A stretch of 33,554 nucleotides of DNA, from positions 1 through 33,554 of the forward strand of contig JAABTO010000013.1 in assembly GCA_011389835.1 (NCBI GenBank), in the 5' to 3' direction. This DNA comes from Desulfotignum sp. Lineage in GTDB: Bacteria; Desulfobacterota; Desulfobacteria; Desulfobacterales; Desulfobacteraceae. The position numbers and the translations under genes are program-made. Within the stretch, counting starts at the first letter, position 1. Every line of letters starts with the position of its first letter. Positions 10,501-19,343 of this stretch are shown piece by piece. The notes beneath the pieces were generated by a model that saw only the letters and a list, made by a program, of their open reading frames with translations, made no database searches and was not told where the DNA came from.

Positions 10501-11012
10501 TCGAAGTGCCCGTGGATATGGTGGTGTTGTGCACGGCCATCCAGGCCCGGCAGGACGCGGGAGAAATCGGCCGGGTCCTGGGGCTCAACCAGGGGGCGGA
10601 CGGTTTTTTTCTGGAGGAACATCCCAAGCTCGGGCCCGTGAGCACGGCCACCGAAGGCGTGTTTTTGAGCGGATGCTGCCAGAAACCCATGGATATTCCA
10701 GACACCGTGTCCCAGGCATCCGGGGCTGCGGCCAAATCCCTGTCTCTGGCCGCCCGGGGCCAGGTGGAGATTTCTCCCACCGTGGCCAGTATCGATCCGG
10801 ATATCTGTGCCGGATGCCAGCTGTGCCTGAACCTGTGTCCTTATGGCGCCATTGAATTTGATGAAGACCGGCAGGTGTCCGTGGTCAACGAAGCGGTCTG
10901 CAAGGGATGCGGTTCCTGTTCCAGTGCCTGTCCCAGCGGCGCGGCCGTGAGCCGTCACTTTACCCGGAAACAGATGTTTGCCGAAATCAGCGGTGTACTG
11001 GCGGATCTTTAA
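7560..11012 (+). CDS. HdrA-like CoB-CoM heterodisulfide reductase subunit A with inserted NfnB/GltD-like NAD(P)-type FAD module
   Basis: HdrA parts: GVYICHCGVNI, VAVIGGGIAGMQAA, FPTLDCAACIGTPKM, CTGCGDCATVCP, HCVGSRD...YCSRVCCMYALK, C-terminal CAGCQLCLNLCP/CKGCGSCSSACP. Insert: CTRTCPAGINVQGYVQLAKQEKYDEAL..., VAVIGAGPAGLTAAYFLRRKG, VLVVGGGNVAMDAARCARR. ATGA overlap with the upstream gene. Confidence 0.9.
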
Positions 11013-11058
11013 GATGCCGGCCACATGTGAATAAATGTTTTTTGCAGGAGGAACCCCC

Positions 11059-11541
11059 ATGACCCAGACTGTTATGGAACCAGAGCAGGACTCACCCCCA
11101 AAGACCCCGTCTTTGAACCCGGATGCATTCGAACCGGTGGCGGTTGCATTTGTGTGCAACTGGTGCACCTACACGGCCGCGGACCTGGCCGGCACCTCTC
11201 GTCTGACATATCCGGACAATGTAAGGCTGGTACGGGTCATGTGTACGGGGATGGTGGATCCCCAGTACGTGATCAAGGCGTTTTTAGAGGGGGCCGATGC
11301 CGTGCTGGTGTCCGGGTGTCACCCCGGCGACTGCCACTATATCAACGGCAACTACAAAGCCCGGCGCAGGATCAAGCTGCTCAAGCAGATTCTGCCCCGG
11401 TTCGGCATTGATGCACAAAGGCTGCGGCTCACATGGATCGGGGCCAGTGACGGCATCGAGTTTGCACAGACCATGACCCGGTTCGTGGAAGAGATCAGGG
11501 GACTGGGACCGTGTCAGGCCCGGCTGCAGCAGGTGATCTGA
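11059..11541 (+). CDS. MvhD-type hydrogenase iron-sulfur (delta) subunit
   Basis: AFVCNWCTYTAADLAGTSR, VMCTGMVDP, VLVSGCHPGDCHYINGNYKA; ATG at 11059 after RBS GCAGGAGGA. Confidence 0.9.
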   Translation: MTQTVMEPEQDSPPKTPSLNPDAFEPVAVAFVCNWCTYTAADLAGTSRLTYPDNVRLVRVMCTGMVDPQYVIKAFLEGADAVLVSGCHPGDCHYINGNYKARRRIKLLKQILPRFGIDAQRLRLTWIGASDGIEFAQTMTRFVEEIRGLGPCQARLQQVI

Positions 11542-11579
11542 CAGATGACACCCATTGTCCTCAAACCACAGGAGACGTT

Positions 11580-12737
11580 ATGATTGCATCCATTCAAACA
11601 AAGGACCATTCCATTACCCGGACACTTCAGGATTTTTTTGCCGGCATGTTGAAAACCGGGGCAGCGGATGCGGTATTGGTGCCGTCCCGAATGTCGGACT
11701 CCCCGTATGTGAAACCCTGCCTGATCGCGTCACATGACCGGTTGGACCGCACGGTTCCCTTGGGTCCGGGTTTTTTCGTCAATGCCGGACCCATGATGTC
11801 CCGGCTGACCCGGACCCGGGCCGGGTCGACCCTTGTCGCGTGGCTCCGGCCCTGCGAGATCCGCGCGTTTGTGGAACTGACCAAACTCAGACAGGGGGCC
11901 AGGGAGGAGGTGGTCATTATCGGCATGGACTGCCCCATGGCACTGTCCCGCACAGATTATGACGACTGGGCCGGCCAGGGGAATGATATGTCCGATGATG
12001 TGGAAAAATGGATACAGACCGTGTATCAAAAACCGGTGACTCAGGTGGATGCATGGCCGGTGTCCCGGGCCTGCCAGGTGTGCGATGCCCCGTATCCGGT
12101 GAACGCGGATGTGTCCGTGATGCTGCTGGGTGGGGATCTGGACCGGGAGATTGCATTGCGGGCCGACACGGAAAAAGGAGAAAAACTGCTGGCTGAAATG
12201 GACCTGAGCGAGGGACAGGAACCGGAACGGCGCAAGGCCCTGCTGGCGGATCTGGAGACGGAGCGCACTGAAGCGTTTCAGGCCATGGACGAGGAAATGC
12301 TCGATCAGACCGGCAGCATTGAATCTTTGAACCGGTTTTTCAGTGCCTGCGTCAACTGCTATAACTGTAGAAGCGTTTGCCCGGTCTGTTACTGCAAGGA
12401 GTGTGTGTTCAACACCGATGCCGTGGCGTACGCCCCGACCCAGTATCTTTCCTGGGCAGACAAATGGGGCCAGGTGTCCCTGCCCAATGATACCGTGTTT
12501 TTCCATCTGACACGGCTGGCCCATATCGGCTGCACCTGTGTGGGGTGCGGCCAGTGCACCCTGGCCTGTCCCAGCCATATCCCCGTGTCCGACCTGTTCA
12601 TCAGTGTCACCCGGAACGCCCGGAAAGCCTTTGATTACGTGCCGGGCAGGGATGATGCAGAACCGCTGCCCCTGTCCGTTTTTCAGGAATCGGAATTTAC
12701 CGACATTGTGGGGATGGGGAACAAGGAGGCCACATGA
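11580..12737 (+). CDS. FrhB/FdhB-like coenzyme F420 hydrogenase/dehydrogenase beta-subunit family Fe-S protein
   Basis: CVNCYNCRSVCPVCYCKECVF and CTCVGCGQCTLACPSHIPVSDLF; RBS CAGGAG before the ATG at 11580. Confidence 0.75.
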   Translation: MIASIQTKDHSITRTLQDFFAGMLKTGAADAVLVPSRMSDSPYVKPCLIASHDRLDRTVPLGPGFFVNAGPMMSRLTRTRAGSTLVAWLRPCEIRAFVELTKLRQGAREEVVIIGMDCPMALSRTDYDDWAGQGNDMSDDVEKWIQTVYQKPVTQVDAWPVSRACQVCDAPYPVNADVSVMLLGGDLDREIALRADTEKGEKLLAEMDLSEGQEPERRKALLADLETERTEAFQAMDEEMLDQTGSIESLNRFFSACVNCYNCRSVCPVCYCKECVFNTDAVAYAPTQYLSWADKWGQVSLPNDTVFFHLTRLAHIGCTCVGCGQCTLACPSHIPVSDLFISVTRNARKAFDYVPGRDDAEPLPLSVFQESEFTDIVGMGNKEAT

Positions 12738-15613
12738 CAGATCAAATCGGCAAAACCCTGGTGATCGGCGGCGGGATTTCAGGGATCCGGGCGTCTCTGG
12801 ATCTGGCCCAGGCAGGCTATCAGGTCCTGCTGCTGGAACAGTCGGACCGGGTAGGGGGACTGTTGTCCCAGCTGGACACCCAGTTCCCGACATCCACCTG
12901 CGGCATGTGCCGGATGCTGCCGATGATGGAACGGGACCGGGTGGATCAACAGTGCCTGCGCCGTGGCCTTTCCCATGACAATATCGAGATCTGTGTGTCC
13001 ACGGACCTGATTTCCCTGAAAGGAGATCCCGGAAATTTTTCGGTGTCGTTCCTTTCTCAGACCGATGGAGGAAGAGATGACTGCCCGGTGCTGGTGGTGG
13101 ATGATGAAAAAATCGTCAGAGATTCCATGAAAGAGTGGCTCAGCGAAGAAGGATACCCGGTTCAGACGGCAGATTCCGCTGCCGAAGCCCTGAATCTTCT
13201 GGCAGAGGGTTCTTTCAAGGTGATGCTCACGGATATCAAAATGCCGGGTATGGACGGGGTGACCCTGTTGACCCGGGCAAAAGAGATCCAGCCGGACCTG
13301 GCCGTGGTGATGATGACGGCGTATGCGGCCGTGGACACGGCGGTGGAAGCCATGAAACAAGGCGCCCTGGATTACCTGGTCAAGCCGTTTGATCCGGATG
13401 CCGTGCTTCAGATGGTGGACCGCATATTCAAGGATGCGGTGGCGGAAAACGCCCGGAAAGACACCGTGGATGCCGTGATACTGGCGTCCGGCGCCACTTT
13501 TTTTCAGCCGAATCTGGGCATCAATCCCTATGGATACGGCCGGATTCCCGGCGTGGTCACCAATCTGGAATTTGAACGGATGCTCAGTCATGCCGGCCCG
13601 GGCGGTATGGATCTGGTGCATCCTGTGACCGGCCGGCCGGTGACGCGCATTGCCTGGTTTCAATGCGTGGGCTCCAGAGACATCCAGACCGGCACCCCGT
13701 TTTGTTCTTCGACCTGCTGCATGATTTCCGTCAAACAGAGCCTGCTGGCGAAAACCATGTATCCTCAGGTGACCGAGGCCTGTGTGTTTTATATGGATCT
13801 GCGCACATGGGGCAAGGCATCGGATGATTATGCCCGGCAGGCAAAAAAAGCGGGTGTCCGGTTTGTTCGGGCCCGGGTCCATTCACTGGCCCCGGGCCTT
13901 AAAGAAAATGATACCGGCATTCCGGTGGTGTGGCTGGATCCGTCCGGTGACCGCAGGGAATCGTTGTTCGACCTGGTGGTCCTGGCCCCGGGACAGCACC
14001 CGGATGCGTTCCTGAGCGGTTTTGCCAAAGATCAGGAGCTGACCACGGATGACTGGGGGTTTGTCCGGCCGGAGCCGTTTTTGTCCGGACACACCAACCG
14101 GCCCGGGATATTTGTCTGCGGCGGCGCCACCGGCCCCAGAGACATTCACGATTCCGTGACCGGGGCATCGGCTGCGGCCCTGTCCGCCATGCAGGTGATG
14201 GCATCGGCCGGCCGACAGACAGTTCAGAATCCGGAAAAAACAGAATCAACCGGTCTTCGATCGGACGGGGTCTCTCTTTTTCCCGGGGCCCTGGTGATCG
14301 GCGGAGGAATTGCCGGCATGGCTGCGGCCCTGGCGATTGCAGACCAGGGGTTTGACGTGGACCTGGTGGAAAAAACCGATCATCTCGGGGGAAACCTGGT
14401 CTGGCTGCAAACAGCCATCGAGGGCGCCGGATCCTTTCTGGAAGAGCAGACGGCCGCGGTGCAGGGCCATGACCGCATCCGGATTCACACCCGCACCTGT
14501 GTGGCCGATACCATGGGCCGTCCCGGACAGTGGAACACCCGGTTGACCCCGGTCAAGGACACAGCGGAGAACACGGATGCAGACAGGCCGGAACAACTCG
14601 CGGAAAACGGTTCACCACCTGATAAATCCTCTGGTGGCAAGTCTCCGGATGTCCAGGTCCGCCACGGGGTGGTGGTGCTGGCCGTGGGCGGGGCTGAAGC
14701 GTCACCGGACCGGCCTTTGCCGGATAACGGCCCCGGCATCTATACCCAGCAGCAGTTTCAGCAGGCCCTGGATCAGGATGCCATTGATACGGGGTCGCCG
14801 CTCCATGTGGCCATGTTCCAGTGTCAGGGCAGCCGGGAACCCGGCCGGGATTACTGTTCCCGGATCTGCTGTCCCCGGTCCCTGGACCAGGCCCTGCGGT
14901 TGAAAGCCGGTCATCCGGACTCCCGGGTGGTGATATTTTACCGGGACATGATGACACCGGGGTTGAGCGAATCCGCCTACACCGAGGCCAGAAAAGCGGG
15001 TGTGGTGTTTGTTCCTTATGAACCCGGCAATACGCCGGAACTGGCAGCTGATAATACCGGGTGCCGGGTGAACTGGACAGACCCGATTCTGGGACGGGCC
15101 ATGGAAATGGCTGCGGATTATGCGGTCCTGGCTACAGGCATCCAGCCCGGCCTGTCCCGGGATCTGGCCCGCCTGTTCGGGGCTGATCTGGACCGGTCCG
15201 GATTCTTTGATCAGGCTGATATCAAATGGCGGCCCGTGGAAGCCATGGATCCGCGGGTGCTGGCCTGCGGCATCTGTCTGGAGCCGGGAAATCTGGCCCT
15301 GACACTGGCGTCTGCCCGGGCTGCCGCAGCCAAAGCCGTTTCCCTGCTGTCCCGGGAAACATTTTTCCCGGGAAAAGACACGGCCCGGGTAAGGAGCGCT
15401 TTCTGCAGCCTGTGTCAGATCTGTATCGATGCGTGTCCGTTCAACGCCCGGTTCATCGATCCGGAAACCCGCACGCTGAAGGTGGATCCCCTGGCATGCC
15501 AGGGATGCGGCATCTGTGCGGCTGCCTGCCCCTCCGGTGCTGCAGTGGTGACGGACCGGTCTCTGGCACCCATGATAAAAACCATTCATGCCGTGTTAAA
15601 CCAGCCTTTATAA
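12734..15613 (+). CDS. Tandem HdrA-like flavoprotein with an embedded receiver (REC) domain
   Basis: First half: LVIGGGISGIRASLDL, FPTSTCGMCRMLPMM, FQCVGSRD...FCSSTCCMISVK; REC insert at about 13082-13450; second half: LVIGGGIAGMAAALAIADQG, FQCQGSRE...YCSRICCPRS; C-terminal CSLCQICIDACP and CQGCGICAAACP. Confidence 0.9.
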   Translation: MTDQIGKTLVIGGGISGIRASLDLAQAGYQVLLLEQSDRVGGLLSQLDTQFPTSTCGMCRMLPMMERDRVDQQCLRRGLSHDNIEICVSTDLISLKGDPGNFSVSFLSQTDGGRDDCPVLVVDDEKIVRDSMKEWLSEEGYPVQTADSAAEALNLLAEGSFKVMLTDIKMPGMDGVTLLTRAKEIQPDLAVVMMTAYAAVDTAVEAMKQGALDYLVKPFDPDAVLQMVDRIFKDAVAENARKDTVDAVILASGATFFQPNLGINPYGYGRIPGVVTNLEFERMLSHAGPGGMDLVHPVTGRPVTRIAWFQCVGSRDIQTGTPFCSSTCCMISVKQSLLAKTMYPQVTEACVFYMDLRTWGKASDDYARQAKKAGVRFVRARVHSLAPGLKENDTGIPVVWLDPSGDRRESLFDLVVLAPGQHPDAFLSGFAKDQELTTDDWGFVRPEPFLSGHTNRPGIFVCGGATGPRDIHDSVTGASAAALSAMQVMASAGRQTVQNPEKTESTGLRSDGVSLFPGALVIGGGIAGMAAALAIADQGFDVDLVEKTDHLGGNLVWLQTAIEGAGSFLEEQTAAVQGHDRIRIHTRTCVADTMGRPGQWNTRLTPVKDTAENTDADRPEQLAENGSPPDKSSGGKSPDVQVRHGVVVLAVGGAEASPDRPLPDNGPGIYTQQQFQQALDQDAIDTGSPLHVAMFQCQGSREPGRDYCSRICCPRSLDQALRLKAGHPDSRVVIFYRDMMTPGLSESAYTEARKAGVVFVPYEPGNTPELAADNTGCRVNWTDPILGRAMEMAADYAVLATGIQPGLSRDLARLFGADLDRSGFFDQADIKWRPVEAMDPRVLACGICLEPGNLALTLASARAAAAKAVSLLSRETFFPGKDTARVRSAFCSLCQICIDACPFNARFIDPETRTLKVDPLACQGCGICAAACPSGAAVVTDRSLAPMIKTIHAVLNQPL

Positions 15614-15623
15614 GGGAGGGAGT

Positions 15624-16190
15624 ATGCACCTGACAGACATACGTGAAAAACTGGCGGCCCGGCCGGACCTGACCCGGCAACTGGCACAGGTCAAGGAACA
15701 GGTGGCCACCTGCATCCAGTGCGGGACCTGTTCGGGTTCCTGTCCCAATGCCGGATTCATGGACATGACCCCCCGGCGGATGTGGCGGGCTGTGCTGACG
15801 GACCGGGTGGACATGGTGTTTTCGAGCCAGACGTTCATGCTGTGCGCCAGCTGTTATGTGTGTACCCTGCGCTGTCCCCGGGGACTGCCGTTGACCGGTG
15901 CCATGGCCGAACTCAAGCAGGTGGCGTTTGGTCTGAACCTGGACCGGTTCAAACGGTCCACCCTCTTTTACAAGGCGTTTATGGACAATATCCGCCAATA
16001 TGGCCGGGTCCGGGAAACCGAAATGATGGCCCGGTATTTTCTGGCGGTCAAAGACCCCCGGGTTCCCATGTCTTACACCGGTATGGGCATCAAACTCATG
16101 GCAAAACACAAACTGCACCCGCACCTTCCCACCTGGGGACCGGGCAGACTGGCACCCCTGTTTGACCGGGCAAAGCAACAGGAGCGATGA
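15624..16190 (+). CDS. HdrC-like heterodisulfide reductase subunit C (4Fe-4S)
   Basis: 188 aa; CIQCGTCSGSCP and CASCYVCTLRCPRGLPL. Confidence 0.88.
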   Translation: MHLTDIREKLAARPDLTRQLAQVKEQVATCIQCGTCSGSCPNAGFMDMTPRRMWRAVLTDRVDMVFSSQTFMLCASCYVCTLRCPRGLPLTGAMAELKQVAFGLNLDRFKRSTLFYKAFMDNIRQYGRVRETEMMARYFLAVKDPRVPMSYTGMGIKLMAKHKLHPHLPTWGPGRLAPLFDRAKQQER

Positions 16191-16191
16191 T

Positions 16192-17034
16192 ATGGATTAT
16201 CTTTATTATCCGGGCTGTTCTCTGGAAGGCACAGCCAAAGAGTATGACATTTCCTGCCGGGCATTGTTTGAGGCCCTGGAAGACCGTCTGACGGAAATAC
16301 CCGACTGGACCTGCTGCGGCGCCACCGCAGCCCAGTGCGTGGACCCGTTTCTTTCCGTGGTCCTGCCGGCCCGGAACCTGGCCCTGGCGGAAAAAACCGA
16401 TACCGGACTGGATGTGCTGGTGCCCTGCAGTGCGTGTTACCTGAATTTGAAAAAAGCCCGGCAGGATCTGTGGGAAAACAACGCCCTGCGCGCTCAGGTA
16501 AACCAGGTGCTGGAGGAGGACGGGCTGGCGGTCAATGCATCCGTGCGGGTCCGTCATCTGCTGGATGTACTGACCCGGGACGGGGCTGTGGACCGGGTGG
16601 CGCAGCTTTCTGAAAACCGCATGAAAGGCCTGGTGATCGCTCCTTATTATGGGTGCCAGTGCCTGCGGCCCTATGTGGAATTCGATGATCCGGAGCAACC
16701 CCGGTCCATGGATGCCCTGATTCGGGCCACCGGTGCCGATGTGCTGGCATGGGACATGGGAGCGGTGTGCTGCGGGGCCTCCACCGCCACCACCAAACCA
16801 CAGGTGGGAAAGGAACTGGTGGGCCGGATTCTGGATCAGGCAAAGACGGCCCATGCTGTGGTGACCGTGTGTCCCATGTGTCAGATGAACCTGGAGCGGT
16901 TCCAGTCCCGGTCGGTGCCGGTCGTGTATCTGCCGCAGTTTCTGGGGCTGTCTTTGGGCATGCCTGCCGAATCTCTGGGCTGTGGTATGAACCTGTCCGA
17001 TATCCGGCCGGTGCTGTCCCGGGTGGCGCCATGA
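16192..17034 (+). CDS. HdrB-like heterodisulfide reductase subunit B (two CCG domains)
   Basis: YYPGCS...WTCCGAT...CSACYLN and YYGCQCLRP...VCCGAS...CPMCQMNL; ATG at 16192. Confidence 0.9.
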   Translation: MDYLYYPGCSLEGTAKEYDISCRALFEALEDRLTEIPDWTCCGATAAQCVDPFLSVVLPARNLALAEKTDTGLDVLVPCSACYLNLKKARQDLWENNALRAQVNQVLEEDGLAVNASVRVRHLLDVLTRDGAVDRVAQLSENRMKGLVIAPYYGCQCLRPYVEFDDPEQPRSMDALIRATGADVLAWDMGAVCCGASTATTKPQVGKELVGRILDQAKTAHAVVTVCPMCQMNLERFQSRSVPVVYLPQFLGLSLGMPAESLGCGMNLSDIRPVLSRVAP

Positions 17035-19331
17035 CCCGTTTGTTGGATTATTTCCGTAACAGCCTGGTGTTCCGGCTTATTTTCGTTGTGAGCCTGACAG
17101 TTGTGTTTTCCATCTCGTTGTGGGCCTTTGTCAACGTCAGAAACTTCAAGGCCAGAAACATGGAAACCCATATCGCATCCACGGACCGTCTGAGCAATTC
17201 CATCAAACTGGGCACCCATTATGCCATGATGCTCAACTCCCGGGACGACATCAATCAGATCATCAACAATATCGCCCGTCAGCCGGAAATCGAAAACATC
17301 CGCATCTACAACAAGGAAGGCCAGATCAAATTTACCAATCAGCCGCAGGAAGTGGAGCAATATGTGGATATCAAGGCCGTGGCCTGTGATATCTGCCATA
17401 AAATGGATCCGGCACCCTCGGAAATTTCCCTGGAAGAACGGACAAGGATTTTTCAGTCACCGGACGGCCACCGGCTTTTAGGCATTGTGCAGCCCATCCG
17501 CAATGACCCGGGATGTGCCACCAGCGACTGCCATTTCCATTCCGAAGATCAGACTATTTTAGGCGCCCTGGATGTGGTGGTGTCTTTGAAAGAGACTGAT
17601 GCCCAGGTGGTGAAAATGGAACAAGGGGTGTTCAGCCTGGCGTTTTTCACGATTCTGATCACGTCGGTCATCATTTTTCTGACCACATTGTTTTTTGTGA
17701 AAAAACCCATTATCAAGCTGGTGGAAGGCACCCGCCGCATTGCCAACGGCGATTACGAGGCAGACATCGATATCGGCCAGGCCCATGAAATTCGGCCCCT
17801 GGGAAAAGCGATCCAGCAGATGGGCGAAAAGATCGGTGCTCATCAGACGGCCTTGAAAAAGCAGAAAGATGAATACCAGGCTTTGTTTGATAACGCCCCG
17901 TGCATGATCGCGGTGCAGGACAAAAATTTCCGGCTGATCCAGTACAACCGGGCGTTCAAGGAACGGTTCAATCCACGGCTTGGAGATTACTGCTACTCGG
18001 TATACAAAGGACTGGACCATCAATGCCCGGACTGTGCAATGGAAAAAACCTTTATCGACGGTCAATCCCATTCCGGGGAGACCGAAGGTATCGGCCGCAA
18101 TGGTCAGAAAAAACACTGGATATTTATCACCGCGCCCATGCGGGATGAAAAGGGTGATATTGTGGCCGGCATGGAAATGAGCATCGACATCACCCAGCGC
18201 AGACACCTGGAACAGGACCTGAAAAAGTCGGAAGAAAAATACCATGCCATTTTTAATAACATTTTCAACCCCGTGTTTGTGGTGGATCAGGATTCACTGG
18301 AGATCCTGGACTGCAATATCAAAGCCATGGAACTGTATCATACCGGCGGGAAAACCCTGACGGGAAAATTGTTCAGTGATTTTTTCCCCCGAGAGGATCA
18401 GGCGGACCTGATCCGGCAGGTGAAATCCAAAAAAGAGATTTCCAAGGTCAAGCATATCAAGGCGGACGGCAGAAAAATCGATGTGGACATGTGGGTGGCC
18501 CCGGCGGAATACTCGGGTCAGAACGTGTTTTTGATCACCATCAATGATATCACCCAGCGGCTGGAAACCGAGCAGCACCTGCTCCATGCCAGCAAAATGG
18601 CCACTTTGGGCGAGATGTCCACCGGCATCGCCCATGAACTGAATCAGCCGTTGTCCGTCATCAAGTCTTCCGCCAGTTTCTGCCTGAAAAAGATCCATGG
18701 TCAGGAACCCATTTCAGAAGAGATTTTCCATAAATTGATCGGAAAAATCGACATCAATGTGGACCGGGCAGACAAAATCATTCAGCACATGCGCCAGTTC
18801 GCCAGAAAATCAGATGTCCGGCTGGTGAGGACCCGGATCAATGACGTGATCCAGCAGACCTTTGATATGCTCAATCAACAGTTGAAAATTCGGGGCATCC
18901 AGGTATTATGGGAGAAAAACGACACGTTGCCCGACATTCTGGCTGATCCGGATCGCCTGGAACAGGTGTTCATCAACCTGGTGATGAATGCCAAGGACGC
19001 CATCGAAGCCAAATGGGACGTCCGGGGAACGGGGGATGACGGCAACGACCGGATCGTCATCCACACCTTTGTGGCGGATGACAAGGTGGTTGTCCAGGTG
19101 AGCGACACCGGCATCGGGATTAGAAAAGAGGCCAGAGACCGCCTGTTCGAACCGTTTTTCACCACCAAGGAAGTGGGCAAGGGCACCGGCCTGGGCCTGT
19201 CCATCTCCTATGGTATCGTCAAGGACTGCCAGGGAGATATCCAGGTGAGCACAAGTCAGGACGGCGGTGCAAAATTTACCCTGGTCTTTCCGGTTTCCGA
19301 AGAAACGGACGAGGACATTGAATATGCCTGA
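17031..19331 (+). CDS. Membrane PAS sensor histidine kinase with extracytoplasmic candidate haem-c motifs
   Basis: ATG at 17031 (ATGA overlap with hdrB stop); TM LVFRLIFVVSLTVVFSISLWAFV; ACDICHK and GCATSDCHF before the second TM FFTILITSVIIFLTTLFFV; HAMP/PAS; H-box GIAHELNQPLSVIKSS; NLVMNAKDAIEAK; GTGLGLSISYGI. Confidence 0.9.
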   Translation: MTRLLDYFRNSLVFRLIFVVSLTVVFSISLWAFVNVRNFKARNMETHIASTDRLSNSIKLGTHYAMMLNSRDDINQIINNIARQPEIENIRIYNKEGQIKFTNQPQEVEQYVDIKAVACDICHKMDPAPSEISLEERTRIFQSPDGHRLLGIVQPIRNDPGCATSDCHFHSEDQTILGALDVVVSLKETDAQVVKMEQGVFSLAFFTILITSVIIFLTTLFFVKKPIIKLVEGTRRIANGDYEADIDIGQAHEIRPLGKAIQQMGEKIGAHQTALKKQKDEYQALFDNAPCMIAVQDKNFRLIQYNRAFKERFNPRLGDYCYSVYKGLDHQCPDCAMEKTFIDGQSHSGETEGIGRNGQKKHWIFITAPMRDEKGDIVAGMEMSIDITQRRHLEQDLKKSEEKYHAIFNNIFNPVFVVDQDSLEILDCNIKAMELYHTGGKTLTGKLFSDFFPREDQADLIRQVKSKKEISKVKHIKADGRKIDVDMWVAPAEYSGQNVFLITINDITQRLETEQHLLHASKMATLGEMSTGIAHELNQPLSVIKSSASFCLKKIHGQEPISEEIFHKLIGKIDINVDRADKIIQHMRQFARKSDVRLVRTRINDVIQQTFDMLNQQLKIRGIQVLWEKNDTLPDILADPDRLEQVFINLVMNAKDAIEAKWDVRGTGDDGNDRIVIHTFVADDKVVVQVSDTGIGIRKEARDRLFEPFFTTKEVGKGTGLGLSISYGIVKDCQGDIQVSTSQDGGAKFTLVFPVSEETDEDIEYA

Positions 19332-19343
19332 AAGGAGGCGTTC

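Noticed and set aside
10107-13882. Several long - strand ORFs (10107-11168, 11730-12893, 12779-13882)
   Set aside because: All antisense to hdr operon genes with recognisable domains; explained by codon-position GC bias.
16749-17030. Upstream extension of the kinase ORF (track start 16749)
   Set aside because: Overlaps hdrB out of frame; the ATG at 17031 with an ATGA junction gives a natural N-terminal TM helix.
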